DNA of 64,000 nt. Origin: Kaistella sp. (lineage in GTDB: Bacteria; Bacteroidota; Bacteroidia; Flavobacteriales; Weeksellaceae). Under the pieces are notes generated by a model that made no database searches, was not told the origin of the DNA, and saw nothing but the letters and a program-made list of their open reading frames with translations. Within the stretch, counting starts at the first letter, position 1. Each line of letters starts with the position of its first letter. Below are positions 8,580 through 17,538 of the stretch, piece after piece. The DNA is taken from contig JAIBEW010000017.1 of NCBI GenBank assembly GCA_019459085.1, positions 1 to 64,000 of the forward strand, in the 5' to 3' direction. Position numbers and translations under genes: made by a program.

Positions 8580-9176
8580 ATGATTAAAATTCAAGCGGAA
8601 GCCAATGTTCCCACAGAATATGGTAATTTCCGGATGATTGCCTTCTCTGAAGAAGAAAGTGACTGGATGCCGCACATGGCCATTATCGCTGAAAATACCG
8701 ATTTTTCTAAACCTATAAACGTCAGATTTCACTCAGAGTGCATAACCGGTGAAGTATTTCATTCAAAAAAATGCGAATGCGGTCAGCAGTTGGATGCGGC
8801 GATGAAATTCATCCATGAGAATGGCGGAATCATCATTTACCTTCGTCAGGAAGGACGAAACATTGGCATTATCAATAAACTGAAAGCGTATTCGTTACAG
8901 GAAAAAGGCTTTGATACCGTTCAGGCAAATCTTGAACTCGGACTTCCCGCTGATGACAGAGATTTCTCAGCCGCCATCGATATTCTGAATATCCTTGAGG
9001 TAAAAAACGTCAACCTTTTAACGAACAATCCCGAAAAAATTAAAATCGTCACCGAAAGCAATATTCATCTCAATAAAAGAATTCCTTTGCAGATCGATTC
9101 CACTTTGGAGAGTGAAGGTTATCTGAAAGTAAAAAGAGATTATTTCGGCCACCTGCTGGAAGACGGAGAAGAATAA
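8580..9176 (+). CDS. ribA: GTP cyclohydrolase II
   Basis: This enzyme converts GTP to 2,5-diamino-6-ribosylamino-pyrimidinone phosphate, the first step of riboflavin synthesis. At 198 residues it is the stand-alone RibA length and lacks the fused RibB domain. The zinc cysteines C54, C65 and C67 lie in RFHSECITGEVF and SKKCECGQQ, at the same numbers as in the E. coli enzyme. The RQEGRNIGIINKLKAYSLQ segment (89-107) contains the catalytic Arg/Tyr region, and GLPADDRDF follows. It is the last gene of the plus-strand run that began with the flippase and is closed by a strong terminator. Confidence 0.95.
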   Translation: MIKIQAEANVPTEYGNFRMIAFSEEESDWMPHMAIIAENTDFSKPINVRFHSECITGEVFHSKKCECGQQLDAAMKFIHENGGIIIYLRQEGRNIGIINKLKAYSLQEKGFDTVQANLELGLPADDRDFSAAIDILNILEVKNVNLLTNNPEKIKIVTESNIHLNKRIPLQIDSTLESEGYLKVKRDYFGHLLEDGEE

Positions 9177-9211
9177 AAAAACGCTTTGAGAATTTTCAAA
9201 GCGTTTTTTTA
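9175..9211. terminator. Bidirectional terminator between ribA and deoD
   Basis: ACGCTTTGA (9181-9189) pairs with TCAAAGCGT (9196-9204) around a 6-nt loop. It is flanked by an A-run on the left and seven Ts on the right, so it can end both convergent genes. Confidence 0.9.
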
Positions 9212-9227
9212 TTTCGTAATTCCTTTT

Positions 9228-9935
9228 TTACAATTGTAAGGCTGTTTCTAAAGCCAGTTCAATCATGGGTTTCAGGGATTTCTCTCTTTCATCTGCAGAG
9301 ATCTGTTCGCGTGTCGGTATAATATCCGAAACCGTAAGAAGGGTCGCAGCGTTTTTACCGAGATATTTTGCGTTCGCAAAAAGGGCGAAAGCTTCCATTT
9401 CAACGGCTAAACATCCGTATTTTGAGGCGATTTCAGGAATATTTGTATCCTTTCTGTAAAATATATCACTCGTGTGAATATTGGTCGGCTTTATTTCAAG
9501 AGCCAATTTTTTGGCAGTTTCATTCAACAGTTCAAATGAATTCCCCTGGTTTGCAATCAGTTCTTCCTCGTTTCCCCACGCAAATTTTGCATAGGTTGAC
9601 TCACTTGCCGCATTTTCTACATTCAGCAGGTCAAAAAGTTTCAGGTCACTTGTGTAGGCTCCACACGTGCCAATTCTGATAATCGTATCTACTTCATATT
9701 CGGTATAAAGTTCAAAAGAATAAATTCCGATGCTCGGAACGCCCATTCCGCTGGCTCCTACCGAGATTTCTTTTCCTTTGTAAAGGCCCGTGAAATAATA
9801 GATATTTCTGGTTTGGCTGACCAATTTTACATCATCCAGGAAATTATCTGCAATATATTTTGCCCGGAGCGGATCTCCCGGCTGTAAAACTGTTTTGGCG
9901 ATTTCCCCTTTTTTGGCGGCGATATGAACACTCAT
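9228..9935 (-). CDS. deoD: Purine-nucleoside phosphorylase, DeoD type
   Basis: A 235-residue enzyme that splits purine nucleosides with phosphate in the salvage pathway. Residue numbers agree with the E. coli hexameric enzyme: G20-D21-P-L-R24 and R87 bind phosphate, T90 stands where E. coli has Ser 90, V178-E179-M180-E181 bind the ribose, and D204 in VSDIIPT is the catalytic acid. The ATG at 9935 gives MSVHIAAKKGEIAKTVLQPG, the normal N-terminus. It converges on ribA across a shared terminator. Confidence 0.96.
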   Translation of the reverse strand: MSVHIAAKKGEIAKTVLQPGDPLRAKYIADNFLDDVKLVSQTRNIYYFTGLYKGKEISVGASGMGVPSIGIYSFELYTEYEVDTIIRIGTCGAYTSDLKLFDLLNVENAASESTYAKFAWGNEEELIANQGNSFELLNETAKKLALEIKPTNIHTSDIFYRKDTNIPEIASKYGCLAVEMEAFALFANAKYLGKNAATLLTVSDIIPTREQISADEREKSLKPMIELALETALQL

Positions 9936-10023
9936 TTTTCTTCTTTTAAATTGAAGTTAAATGTATGAAAATCCAGTGAAAACTGAATCATTTCCGTTCC
10001 AGTTTTTGACGGCACCCCATAAC

Positions 10024-10052
10024 ATAAAAAGCCCACTGAAAAAGTGGGCTCG
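10024..10052 (-). terminator. Terminator of the lipoprotein gene at 10.1 kb
   Basis: AGCCCACT (10030-10037) pairs with AGTGGGCT (10043-10050), loop 5 nt; on the minus strand it is followed by TTTTTAT. It ends the gene whose stop is at 10081. Confidence 0.88.
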
Positions 10053-10080
10053 AAATATATGATAGATACCGATAGGTAGG

Positions 10081-10578
10081 TTATTCCCGGTCCTTAATGT
10101 TGTAAAATTTAATTACGCTTTGGTAATCGTTATAATCAACATTTGCATTTTTACCACCTGATGCCGGAAGCAATACAATTCGGAAACGCTGATTGTTCAG
10201 GTACATATTCGCTTCTGCTGGTGTTAAAGTAGTCTGATCAAAATTAGCTTCCGTATAAATTTCAATAGCTGCTGTATCGAAAAGGAAGTTGTAATCCAAT
10301 TCTCTTCCGCCAGCCAGAAATTCTGTTTTCGGCAATAACTGCCAAACTGCAGAAGCGGTAGAATTGGAGTTTATATTTCTGTAAACAAGAACCACATCAG
10401 TTGGGGCAATGTCAATTCCCTGAGTTAAAGTATAATTGTTTGTGCCGTTAAGTGTACCGGTAATATCACGCATCAATACCGGAGTGTCTTCCACTATAAC
10501 TTCGTCATTCCGGTCTGTACAACTTATTGCAGCAAAGCTGAAAATTGCCAAAAGGAATAGTGTTAAATAATTTTTCAT
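10081..10578 (-). CDS. Predicted lipoprotein, function unknown
   Basis: A 165-residue protein with a lipoprotein signal (MKNYLTLFLLAIFSFAAISC, Cys 20), so it should be membrane-anchored outside the cytoplasm. The mature part is mostly beta by composition and contains NNYTLTQGIDIAPTDVVLVY and LNNQRFRIVLLPASG. I do not recognise the family with certainty; similar short lipoproteins are frequent in Chryseobacterium. It stands alone, divergent from the GH3 gene, with its own terminator downstream. Confidence 0.75.
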   Translation of the reverse strand: MKNYLTLFLLAIFSFAAISCTDRNDEVIVEDTPVLMRDITGTLNGTNNYTLTQGIDIAPTDVVLVYRNINSNSTASAVWQLLPKTEFLAGGRELDYNFLFDTAAIEIYTEANFDQTTLTPAEANMYLNNQRFRIVLLPASGGKNANVDYNDYQSVIKFYNIKDRE

Positions 10579-10662
10579 TTTTAAAAATTTTAGATTGTTC
10601 CTGAAGAGCTATTCAAAACATATACCAATGTTTATTAAACCTGAATTTTAGCATAAAAATTG

Positions 10663-10670
10663 TATTTTTG
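10663..10670 (+). promoter_or_regulatory. -7 promoter element for the GH3 gene
   Basis: TATTTTTG matches TAnnTTTG, 18 nt before the ATG at 10689. Because the TTG at 10668 is part of this element, it cannot be the start codon. Confidence 0.6.
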
Positions 10671-10688
10671 TTTATATTTAAATTACAT

Positions 10689-12422
10689 ATGATCAAATAC
10701 GTTTTCGCCTTTATAACAGCATTTTTTTTCAGTTCATTTATTCAGGCTCAGTACCAGCCGAAAAACCTTTCAGCATCGTATTTGAAAGCTGCCGGTTCCT
10801 GGGTAGACAAAACGTATAATTCCCTTTCACAGGACGAAAAACTCGGTCAGCTGTTTATTGTGGCACTGTATACAAATAAAGGTGAAGACTATATCAACAA
10901 CGTCAGAAATCTGGTCATCAATGAAAAACTCGGCGGACTGATCCTTATGCAGGACGATGCTGCGCGAGAAATCAATCTTGTTAACGAATTTCAGGCCAAA
11001 TCTAAAGTACCGATGCTGATTGGAATGGATGCAGAATGGGGTCTTTTCCAGAGGATTGCCGCTGCCCATAAATTTCCGTGGGCAATGACGCTCGGGGCTA
11101 TTCAGGATAAAAGTTTAATCACTGAAATGTCTGCAAAAATCGCTCACGATGCAAAGAGGATGGGCGTAAACTGGGATTTTGCACCTGTTGTTGATGTAAA
11201 TACCAATCCGGACAATCCAATCATCGGCAATAGGAGTTTCGGATCTGAAGTTGACAATGTTGTAAATTCTGCCGCAGCTTATGCAAAAGGTCTTCAGGAA
11301 AATAACGTTCTCGCCGCCATCAAACATTTTCCGGGACATGGTGATACGAGCACCGATTCGCATCTTGATCTTCCGGTTGTGTCCCACAATTTAAAACGGC
11401 TGAATGCAATAGAAATTGCCCCATTCAAAGCGCTTATGGATAAAGGAATAGGCGGTGTAATGGTTGCCCATTTGTATGTTCCGGCGCTAGAAAACGAAAA
11501 AGGAGTTCCGGCATCGGTTTCAAAAAGTATCATTACAGGAATGTTAAAAGAAAAATTAGGATATAAAGGATTGATTATTACCGATGCCCTGAATATGGGT
11601 GCCGTTGCAAAACGTTATAAACCGGGAGAACTTGACGCTCTAGCATTTAAAGCAGGAAACGATATTATGCTGTTTTCAGATGGCGTGAGGGAGGGCAAAA
11701 GACTGATTCAGCTGGCAATTGACAATAAAGAAATTTCCCAGAACCGAGTTGAAGAAAGCGTTAAAAAAATACTCCTGACAAAATATTTTTTAGGCTTAAC
11801 AAAATACGAAGCCAGAAATCCTGAAAACATCAACAGCGACCTCAATAACAGTTCGCATACAGAAATCGTTCAGAAAATGTATGCCAATTCACTTACCCTG
11901 CTGAAAGACGAAAAAAAACTGCTTCCACTGAACTGCAAAGAAATTTACTATTACGTTCCGCTCGAAGAAGCATCTTATCAAACTTTTGCGGATCAGCTGA
12001 ATTTAAACACCACGGTCATCCTTAAAAAACCTTCAGAAATTTCAACCATTCCGACTAATGCAAAGGTGATTGTCGGGTTTCATAAAGACAATTCAACCGC
12101 ATACAAACCTTATAAAATTTCGGTGGAAAGCAAGAAAATCCTTGCAGACCTTACTAAAAATCAAAACGTTATTTTGAATGTTTTCGGCTCGGCGTATGCC
12201 CTCAAAGATATCGATATCACAAAGGTTTCCACTGTTTTGGTGGCTTATGAAAACAACGATGACTCGCTGACGGCTACAGCAAAAGCGCTTTCGGGAAAAA
12301 CGAAAATTTCCGGAAGACTGCCGGTTTTGGTTAATGATCAACTGAAAGCGGGAATGGGAATGGATTTGAATGCGGCTTCGCAAATTGACTTAAATAAAAA
12401 AGTAAAAACAGTAATTGAGTAA
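10689..12422 (+). CDS. Glycoside hydrolase family 3, NagZ-like beta-N-acetylhexosaminidase
   Basis: A 577-residue exported enzyme; the start ATG at 10689 gives the signal peptide MIKYVFAFITAFFFSSFIQA. The GH3 N-terminal barrel contains GMDAEWG, WDFAPVVDVNTNPDNPIIGN and the KHFPGHGDTSTDSH loop (212-225), whose His and Asp provide the general acid that marks the N-acetylglucosaminidase (NagZ) subgroup. IITDALNM carries the nucleophile, Asp 299. A C-terminal Rossmann-like domain follows (residues about 380-577). The likely substrate is peptidoglycan-derived GlcNAc-anhydroMurNAc or another GlcNAc glycan in the periplasm. bshA follows after 24 nt, so the two may be co-transcribed. Confidence 0.9.
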   Translation: MIKYVFAFITAFFFSSFIQAQYQPKNLSASYLKAAGSWVDKTYNSLSQDEKLGQLFIVALYTNKGEDYINNVRNLVINEKLGGLILMQDDAAREINLVNEFQAKSKVPMLIGMDAEWGLFQRIAAAHKFPWAMTLGAIQDKSLITEMSAKIAHDAKRMGVNWDFAPVVDVNTNPDNPIIGNRSFGSEVDNVVNSAAAYAKGLQENNVLAAIKHFPGHGDTSTDSHLDLPVVSHNLKRLNAIEIAPFKALMDKGIGGVMVAHLYVPALENEKGVPASVSKSIITGMLKEKLGYKGLIITDALNMGAVAKRYKPGELDALAFKAGNDIMLFSDGVREGKRLIQLAIDNKEISQNRVEESVKKILLTKYFLGLTKYEARNPENINSDLNNSSHTEIVQKMYANSLTLLKDEKKLLPLNCKEIYYYVPLEEASYQTFADQLNLNTTVILKKPSEISTIPTNAKVIVGFHKDNSTAYKPYKISVESKKILADLTKNQNVILNVFGSAYALKDIDITKVSTVLVAYENNDDSLTATAKALSGKTKISGRLPVLVNDQLKAGMGMDLNAASQIDLNKKVKTVIE

Positions 12423-12446
12423 TTTCAATTTAAAAATAAAGAATCT

Positions 12447-13604
12447 ATGAAAATCGGAATTCTCTGTTATCCAACATACGGCGGTAGCGGCATCGTTGCT
12501 ACAGAACTCGGCATGTCGCTTGCCAACAAAGGCTATGAAGTTCATTTTATCAGCTCAGCACTTCCGGCGCGGCTCGATATTACCAATCCCAATATATTTT
12601 TCCATAAAGTAAATGTACAGACGTATCCGCTTTTTCAGTATCAACCCTACGATATTGCGCTTTCGTCCATGATTTACCGCGTCGTGAATTTATACAAACT
12701 CGATATTCTGCATGCGCATTATGCAATTCCTTACGCGTATGCCGCTTTCACCGCAAAACAGATGCTGAAAGAAGAAGGAAAGGATATTCCTTTGGTTACT
12801 ACGCTTCACGGAACGGATATTACGCTGGTTGGGCAGCATCCAAGTTACAAACACGCAGTGGAATTCTCTATCAACCAGTCAGATACCGTTACTTCGGTTT
12901 CGGAAAGTCTTAAAGCCGACACTTTAAAATTTTTCAATATTAAAAAAGAGATTCAGGTCATCACCAATTTCATCGACAATTCCGAATTTGAAGAGGTCAA
13001 TACGTGTCAACGAAAACAGTTTGCCGAGGACGATGAAAAAATTCTCATTCATGTCTCCAATCTCCGCCCTGTAAAGCGTGTGGAAGAAGTTCTGCAGATT
13101 TTCAAAAATGTAAATGCAAAGGTAAAATCCAAACTTATCATCATTGGTGAAGGCCCCGATATGGAGAAAATCACGCAGTTTCTGGAAGAAAATCCGGAAC
13201 TGATCGGAAAAATCCGGCTTTTAGGCAAAGTGAACGATCTGTACCGAATTCTTCAGCTTTCTGATGTGTTTTTACTGCCTTCGGAACAGGAAAGTTTTGG
13301 TTTGGCGGCGCTGGAAGCCATGGCTGCAGAAACGCCTGTCATCAGTTCAAATGCCGGCGGGATTCCGGAAGTGAATATTCAGGGTGAGACAGGATTTCTC
13401 GCGGAGGTCGGGAATGTAGAAGCCATGAGCAACTACACGATTAAACTCCTCAGCGACGAAAAACTCCTCGCCCAAATGAAAAAAAATGCGAAAGAGCAGG
13501 CCATTAAATTTGATCTGAAGCATATATTACCGCTGTACGAAAAAATGTACAGCGATACGCTGAAGAATTTTGCAAAACAAAAGCCTGTCGAAGAAAAGAT
13601 TTAA
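12447..13604 (+). CDS. bshA: N-acetyl-alpha-D-glucosaminyl L-malate synthase (bacillithiol synthesis)
   Basis: A 385-residue GT4 glycosyltransferase that joins UDP-GlcNAc and L-malate in the first step of bacillithiol synthesis. The N-terminus MKIGILCYPTYGGSGIVATE with the Gly-rich loop G12-G-S-G15 is diagnostic of BshA, as are HAHYAIPYA, TLHGTDITLVG and VTSVSESLK. The C-terminal domain has SNLRPVKRV and the EQESFGLAALEAMA donor-binding motif. Its presence implies that this organism uses bacillithiol as a low-molecular-weight thiol, as other Bacteroidota do. bshB and bshC are not in this window. Confidence 0.93.
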   Translation: MKIGILCYPTYGGSGIVATELGMSLANKGYEVHFISSALPARLDITNPNIFFHKVNVQTYPLFQYQPYDIALSSMIYRVVNLYKLDILHAHYAIPYAYAAFTAKQMLKEEGKDIPLVTTLHGTDITLVGQHPSYKHAVEFSINQSDTVTSVSESLKADTLKFFNIKKEIQVITNFIDNSEFEEVNTCQRKQFAEDDEKILIHVSNLRPVKRVEEVLQIFKNVNAKVKSKLIIIGEGPDMEKITQFLEENPELIGKIRLLGKVNDLYRILQLSDVFLLPSEQESFGLAALEAMAAETPVISSNAGGIPEVNIQGETGFLAEVGNVEAMSNYTIKLLSDEKLLAQMKKNAKEQAIKFDLKHILPLYEKMYSDTLKNFAKQKPVEEKI

Positions 13605-13638
13605 CCATAATCTTTTCAGATTCAGAGCCGGTTAATTT

Positions 13639-13646
13639 TATTTTTG
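13639..13646 (+). promoter_or_regulatory. -7 promoter element for the DUF2851 gene
   Basis: TATTTTTG matches TAnnTTTG, 22 nt before the ATG at 13669. No clear -33 element is seen. Confidence 0.5.
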
Positions 13647-13668
13647 GGAAACCTTTGTTCTTTAAGTC

Positions 13669-14934
13669 ATGAACGAAAAACTCCTTCAATATCTGTTGAA
13701 TTTCAAGATTTTTAAAAATTTTGATTTCAAAGATACGGCAGGAAATGAAGTGGAGATCCTGGATTTCGGAAAGTGGAATTACGATTCGGGACCTGATTTC
13801 CTTTTCGGAAAAATAAAAATTCATGACTTGATTTTGGCCGGAAATATTGAACTTCATGTGAAATCATCGGACTGGATTTTTCATCGTCACAGCGGCAATC
13901 CGGAATTCGAAAACCTGATTCTTCACGTTGTTTTTCAGGACGATACTGAGATCGAGGAACTCAAAAACAAAAACATTCCTACGCTTGAACTCAAGGATTA
14001 TATCGATGATTCTCTGCTTTGGAAATATGAATCTTTACTGAAAGAAAACAGTTTCATTCCGTGCGAAAAAATATTTGATCCCAATAAAATTCCAATTCAT
14101 TTTGCAGAAGAAAGTCTGCTCAAAAAGCTCGACCTGAAATCGGCAGAAATCGAAGCAGATCTCGCGCAGTTTAAAAATAATTACGAAGCGGTTTTGTTTC
14201 ACCGGCTGGCTTACGCTTTCGGATTGAAAGTAAATGCATTCATCTTTAAACAGATGGCTGAAAGCATTGATTTCAGTATTTTAAACAGGAGCAGGCAGAA
14301 CCGGACTCAACTGGAAGCACTTTTTTTCGGAATCTGTGGCTGGCTTGATGAGCCTGAAGACGATTACATGAACATTTGGAAGCGCGAATTTGATTTTTTG
14401 AAAACGAAATTTCAGCTTGCGGACCTTCGTTTTACACCGAAATTCTCAAAACTCAGACCTCCAAATTTCCCCACGGTAAGGCTTTCGCAGCTCGCTGCAC
14501 TCTACAATTCCGATCAGAATTTGTTTTCAAAAATAATTTCAGCCAGAAAAGCGGAGGAACTGTATGAACTTTTCAAAAATGTTAAAGCGAGTGAATACTG
14601 GGACACCCGATTCAGTTTCGGGAAAACCTCGACGGTTACAGGAGAAAAATTTTTATCCGAAGATTTCATCGACCTTATTTTCATCAATGCCGTTTTGCCT
14701 CTGAAATATACCTTCCACAAGAATAATCAGGAAAACAACAGCGATGAAATCCTGAATTTTTACAGCCGGATCGGAGCTGAAAAAAATTCGGTCACTGAAG
14801 GCTGGAAATATTTAAATGTGCCGATGCGAAATGCTTTGGACAGTCAGGCTTATATTTTTCACCACAACAATTTCTGCACGGTTAAAAATTGCTTAAATTG
14901 CGGAATAGGTTTTCAGTTATTAAAAAACCCGTAA
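13669..14934 (+). CDS. DUF2851 family protein
   Basis: A 421-residue soluble protein matching the Bacteroidota family DUF2851: the N-terminal part has FGKWNYDSGPDFLFGKIKI and GNIELHVKSSDWIFHRHSG, and the C-terminus ends with a CxxxxxCLNCG pattern, suggesting metal binding. The charged D/E/K residues near GPDF and ELHVKSSDW resemble a PD-(D/E)XK-like core, but I would not assert nuclease activity. It has its own promoter and is followed after 9 nt by the PspC gene. Confidence 0.85.
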   Translation: MNEKLLQYLLNFKIFKNFDFKDTAGNEVEILDFGKWNYDSGPDFLFGKIKIHDLILAGNIELHVKSSDWIFHRHSGNPEFENLILHVVFQDDTEIEELKNKNIPTLELKDYIDDSLLWKYESLLKENSFIPCEKIFDPNKIPIHFAEESLLKKLDLKSAEIEADLAQFKNNYEAVLFHRLAYAFGLKVNAFIFKQMAESIDFSILNRSRQNRTQLEALFFGICGWLDEPEDDYMNIWKREFDFLKTKFQLADLRFTPKFSKLRPPNFPTVRLSQLAALYNSDQNLFSKIISARKAEELYELFKNVKASEYWDTRFSFGKTSTVTGEKFLSEDFIDLIFINAVLPLKYTFHKNNQENNSDEILNFYSRIGAEKNSVTEGWKYLNVPMRNALDSQAYIFHHNNFCTVKNCLNCGIGFQLLKNP

Positions 14935-14943
14935 AAAACAAAA

Positions 14944-15180
14944 ATGCACGAACCACAATTCATTACAAACCTCCGCCACAACGTAGAACGGGAATGGTTT
15001 GGAGTGCTCACAAGAATGGGTTCCAAACTCGGGATTCCGGTTTCCAAACTGCGCGTTTTCTTCATCTACTCTACTTTTGCGACGGTGGGATTTTTCTTTC
15101 TCATTTATCTGATCCTGGCTTTTTCGCTTTGGGTAAAGGATATCTTCATCACAAGACGTCCGAATGTCTTTGACTTGTAA
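14944..15180 (+). CDS. PspC domain protein
   Basis: A 78-residue protein with one PspC-type unit: an N-terminal amphipathic part (VEREWFGVLTRMGSKLGIPV), the short linker SKLRVFFIYS and a single membrane helix (about 41-62). Known PspC proteins sense or buffer inner-membrane stress; here there is no pspA or pspB nearby, so a phage-shock role is only an inference. It starts 9 nt after DUF2851 and is probably in the same transcript. Confidence 0.8.
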   Translation: MHEPQFITNLRHNVEREWFGVLTRMGSKLGIPVSKLRVFFIYSTFATVGFFFLIYLILAFSLWVKDIFITRRPNVFDL

Positions 15181-15240
15181 CCGTTAATAATTTTTTTAAA
15201 AATTTCGCTCTTGATTTAAAATTATTTCATTCCAAAAATG

Positions 15241-15248
15241 TAGATTTG
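15241..15248 (+). promoter_or_regulatory. -7 promoter element for the GNAT gene at 15.3 kb
   Basis: TAGATTTG matches TAnnTTTG, 22 nt before the ATG at 15271; no -33 element at proper spacing. Confidence 0.45.
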
Positions 15249-15270
15249 GGAAAAATAATTCAGCTTTGAT

Positions 15271-15783
15271 ATGGAATATGTACAGGTAACCTCATCCGAT
15301 GATTTCAGGACAGACGAAATTTATAAATCCTACTGCGAAACCTTTCCTGAAGATGAACGACGCGGAGAATCACAATTCAAGTGTCTTTTTAAAAATCCAA
15401 AGGTAAAAGTTCATGCGCTGCTCGATGATCTGAACAATGTGGGCTATCTGATTTCCTGGGAACTGACCAATTTTATTTTCATTGAACATTTTGAGATTTT
15501 TTCTGAATTCAGGAGTCAAAAATACGGCGCTGAAATGATCAGCCATCTCTTCAAGAATTATTCCCATATCGTTCTGGAAGCCGAGCCGGAGCATCTGGAT
15601 GAAGATGCAAAGCGAAGACTTCAGTTTTATACCAAAAACGGTTTCACGGTTATCGATGAAAATTATGTGCAGCCAAGTTATGAGGAAGGAAAAAATCCTT
15701 TAGATCTGTGGCTTCTCGCCAACTGGCAACCCGAAAAAACCGACTGGATTAAGGAAGAAATTTATGATGTAGTTTATTGCTAG
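15271..15783 (+). CDS. GNAT family N-acetyltransferase
   Basis: A 170-residue cytoplasmic protein. The core strand-helix FIFIEHFEIFSEFRSQKYGA contains an R/Q-x-x-G-like acetyl-CoA loop (RSQKYGAEM), followed by IVLEAEP and RRLQFYTKNGF, the usual last strand-helix of GNAT enzymes. It probably transfers an acetyl group to an amine; the substrate is unknown. It has its own -7 element and converges on the SIMPL gene with a 36 bp gap. Confidence 0.8.
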   Translation: MEYVQVTSSDDFRTDEIYKSYCETFPEDERRGESQFKCLFKNPKVKVHALLDDLNNVGYLISWELTNFIFIEHFEIFSEFRSQKYGAEMISHLFKNYSHIVLEAEPEHLDEDAKRRLQFYTKNGFTVIDENYVQPSYEEGKNPLDLWLLANWQPEKTDWIKEEIYDVVYC

Positions 15784-15819
15784 AAGCTTTCCGTTGTTGG
15801 TCTGAAATACGGTTTCGTA

Positions 15820-16551
15820 TTAGTCCACTTCATATTCAAGTTTAATGGTGATGCTCGCTTCTTTGTCTTTGGAAGAGGTGTTAAAAGTGCCACCATATGA
15901 AAATTCTTCTGTAGAATTGGGTTCAGTGATCTGAGTAACTCCCATCGTTGCTTTTTTCAAACTTCCAAGGCTGCTTCCGGCATTTTCTGCAATTTTTTCA
16001 GCGCGCTGTTTGGCATCTTTTGTGGCATCGGCAATCATCTGCTGTTTCACCGTGGCCAGTTTCGTGTAAAAATAATTGGGCGGTGAAGAAGTGAATTCGA
16101 TTCCGAGATTGATGATTTCTGTAATATTTCTGGAAAGATTTTCGATTTTTGATACCTCTTTGCTATCAATGGACACCGACTGTGACAGCTGATAACCCGA
16201 AAAAGTCTGATGGCTGGCTCCGTTAGAGTCGTTGGAATACGTGAACTGCTTCTGAATATCCACAGCCGAAAAAACCATTTCGTTTTTCCCAATTCCTTTC
16301 GAAACCAGGTAATTTTCAATGATTTTTTTATCATTCGCGAGCGATTCATAGGCCGATTTCAGTTCGAAACTGTTCCGCGAAAAATCTCCTTTCCACGCGA
16401 TGAGATCCGAAGTAAATTTCTGCGTGCCCAATCCGGTCACGGAAATGGTATTGTCTGCTTTGTTCCGGTTTTTGATGGCGCTCCCCAAAATGGCGAGTCC
16501 GATAACAAAACCTAAAGCAGCAATGGCGATGGCGATAATATTTCTGTTCAT
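15820..16551 (-). CDS. SIMPL domain (DUF541) protein
   Basis: A 243-residue protein with an uncleaved N-terminal anchor (IIAIAIAALGFVIGLAILGSAI) and a SIMPL/DUF541 domain: TISVTGLGTQKFTSDLIAWKG (a short stretch of the typical opening), then KTQ-type YQLSQSVSIDSKEV and ATKDAKQRAEKIAENAGSSL near the C-terminus. Known members are periplasmic or surface oligomers with roles in oxidative stress or secretion (BP26, YggE); the role here is not established. It stands alone on the minus strand. Confidence 0.85.
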   Translation of the reverse strand: MNRNIIAIAIAALGFVIGLAILGSAIKNRNKADNTISVTGLGTQKFTSDLIAWKGDFSRNSFELKSAYESLANDKKIIENYLVSKGIGKNEMVFSAVDIQKQFTYSNDSNGASHQTFSGYQLSQSVSIDSKEVSKIENLSRNITEIINLGIEFTSSPPNYFYTKLATVKQQMIADATKDAKQRAEKIAENAGSSLGSLKKATMGVTQITEPNSTEEFSYGGTFNTSSKDKEASITIKLEYEVD

Positions 16552-16624
16552 AGCAGTAGAATGTTGTATAAATTTATAACCTTTTTTGAAATATGTAAAG
16601 TTAAATATTTTTAATCTGGATTTC

Positions 16625-17365
16625 CTATTTTCCGTTTTTATAAAATTTTCTTCTCTCCTCGATCAGCATCTGTATTTTCATAAGATCTGACGGCGTATAA
16701 TAACCGTGCTTCAATATTTTTGCAGCATCAAAATTCTGTAAAGCAAAATTGAGGAAAGTGTCAGTTTCTTCGCTTCTGATGTTAAGTTCAGAGAAGTAGG
16801 ATGCTCCTAGATCTTTGATCAGACTTTCGTAAAAATCAATCATATCCCATTTGTTTTTAATTTTACCGATGAAGAAACCTGATCCAACAGGCTGAACAAA
16901 TTCACCGTGCTGAGGCGCCATGATGGAAGGATCTGAGGGCTGCTGGATATAATCCATCAATTCCCCTTTCTTCCTTGCCAGTTTTTTCGAATCACCGTAG
17001 TGTTTGAGATCCTGATTCAGGTTTCCGGTGGGTTTGTACACCAGATTCACTTCTTCGATCAGAATTTCGCTTTTAACCAGAACAATGCTGATAGGTTTAC
17101 TGAAATTTGCGGACTCAAGATGAACAATCTGTCTTTCGAATCCTTCTTTCGCGATACGGATCTCATCTTTTTCCCGGGCGTCAATCATGAAATTTCCCGA
17201 ATGATCCGTTAAATATTTTTGTCCGGATCTGATGTTTACTATTTCGGCGCCTGAAATTACCTCACCGGAATCCGCCGAAACGTTACCGAAAACGTATTGC
17301 TGTGCGTGCGATTGTATAAAGAATATGATAAAAAAAAGCAGGGATAATTGTATTTTCATAAGCAT
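16625..17365 (-). CDS. Exported carboxypeptidase-regulatory-like domain protein
   Basis: A 246-residue exported protein (signal peptide ending SHAQ). Residues about 22-110 form a CarboxypepD_reg-like beta sandwich (YVFGNVSADSGEVISGAEIV, then FMIDAREKDEIRIAKEGFE), a module often found at the N-terminus of TonB receptors and surface proteins. The rest is helical and unrecognised (KLARKKGELMDYIQQPSDPS). Two starts are possible, ATG 17365 and ATG 17359; both leave the signal peptide intact. It is divergent from the helicase gene at 17539. Confidence 0.75.
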   Translation of the reverse strand: MLMKIQLSLLFFIIFFIQSHAQQYVFGNVSADSGEVISGAEIVNIRSGQKYLTDHSGNFMIDAREKDEIRIAKEGFERQIVHLESANFSKPISIVLVKSEILIEEVNLVYKPTGNLNQDLKHYGDSKKLARKKGELMDYIQQPSDPSIMAPQHGEFVQPVGSGFFIGKIKNKWDMIDFYESLIKDLGASYFSELNIRSEETDTFLNFALQNFDAAKILKHGYYTPSDLMKIQMLIEERRKFYKNGK

Positions 17366-17538
17366 CAGTATTTGCGATAAATGTAATTGGATTTCTCATG
17401 TATTTTTAAAGTTTAACCTCCCTTAACGCGTTTTAGGAATTATTTTGAATTATGGATTCTAAAATTGTTAAAAGCGGCCTTAAAACTGTTAAATTTTCCG
17501 GCGATTTTTCATTAAATTGCAGTTTGTAAACTCCAAAA

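Noticed and set aside
10668-10688. TTG start that lengthens the GH3 protein by seven residues
   Set aside because: The TTG is part of the TATTTTTG promoter element; ATG 10689 gives a proper signal peptide.
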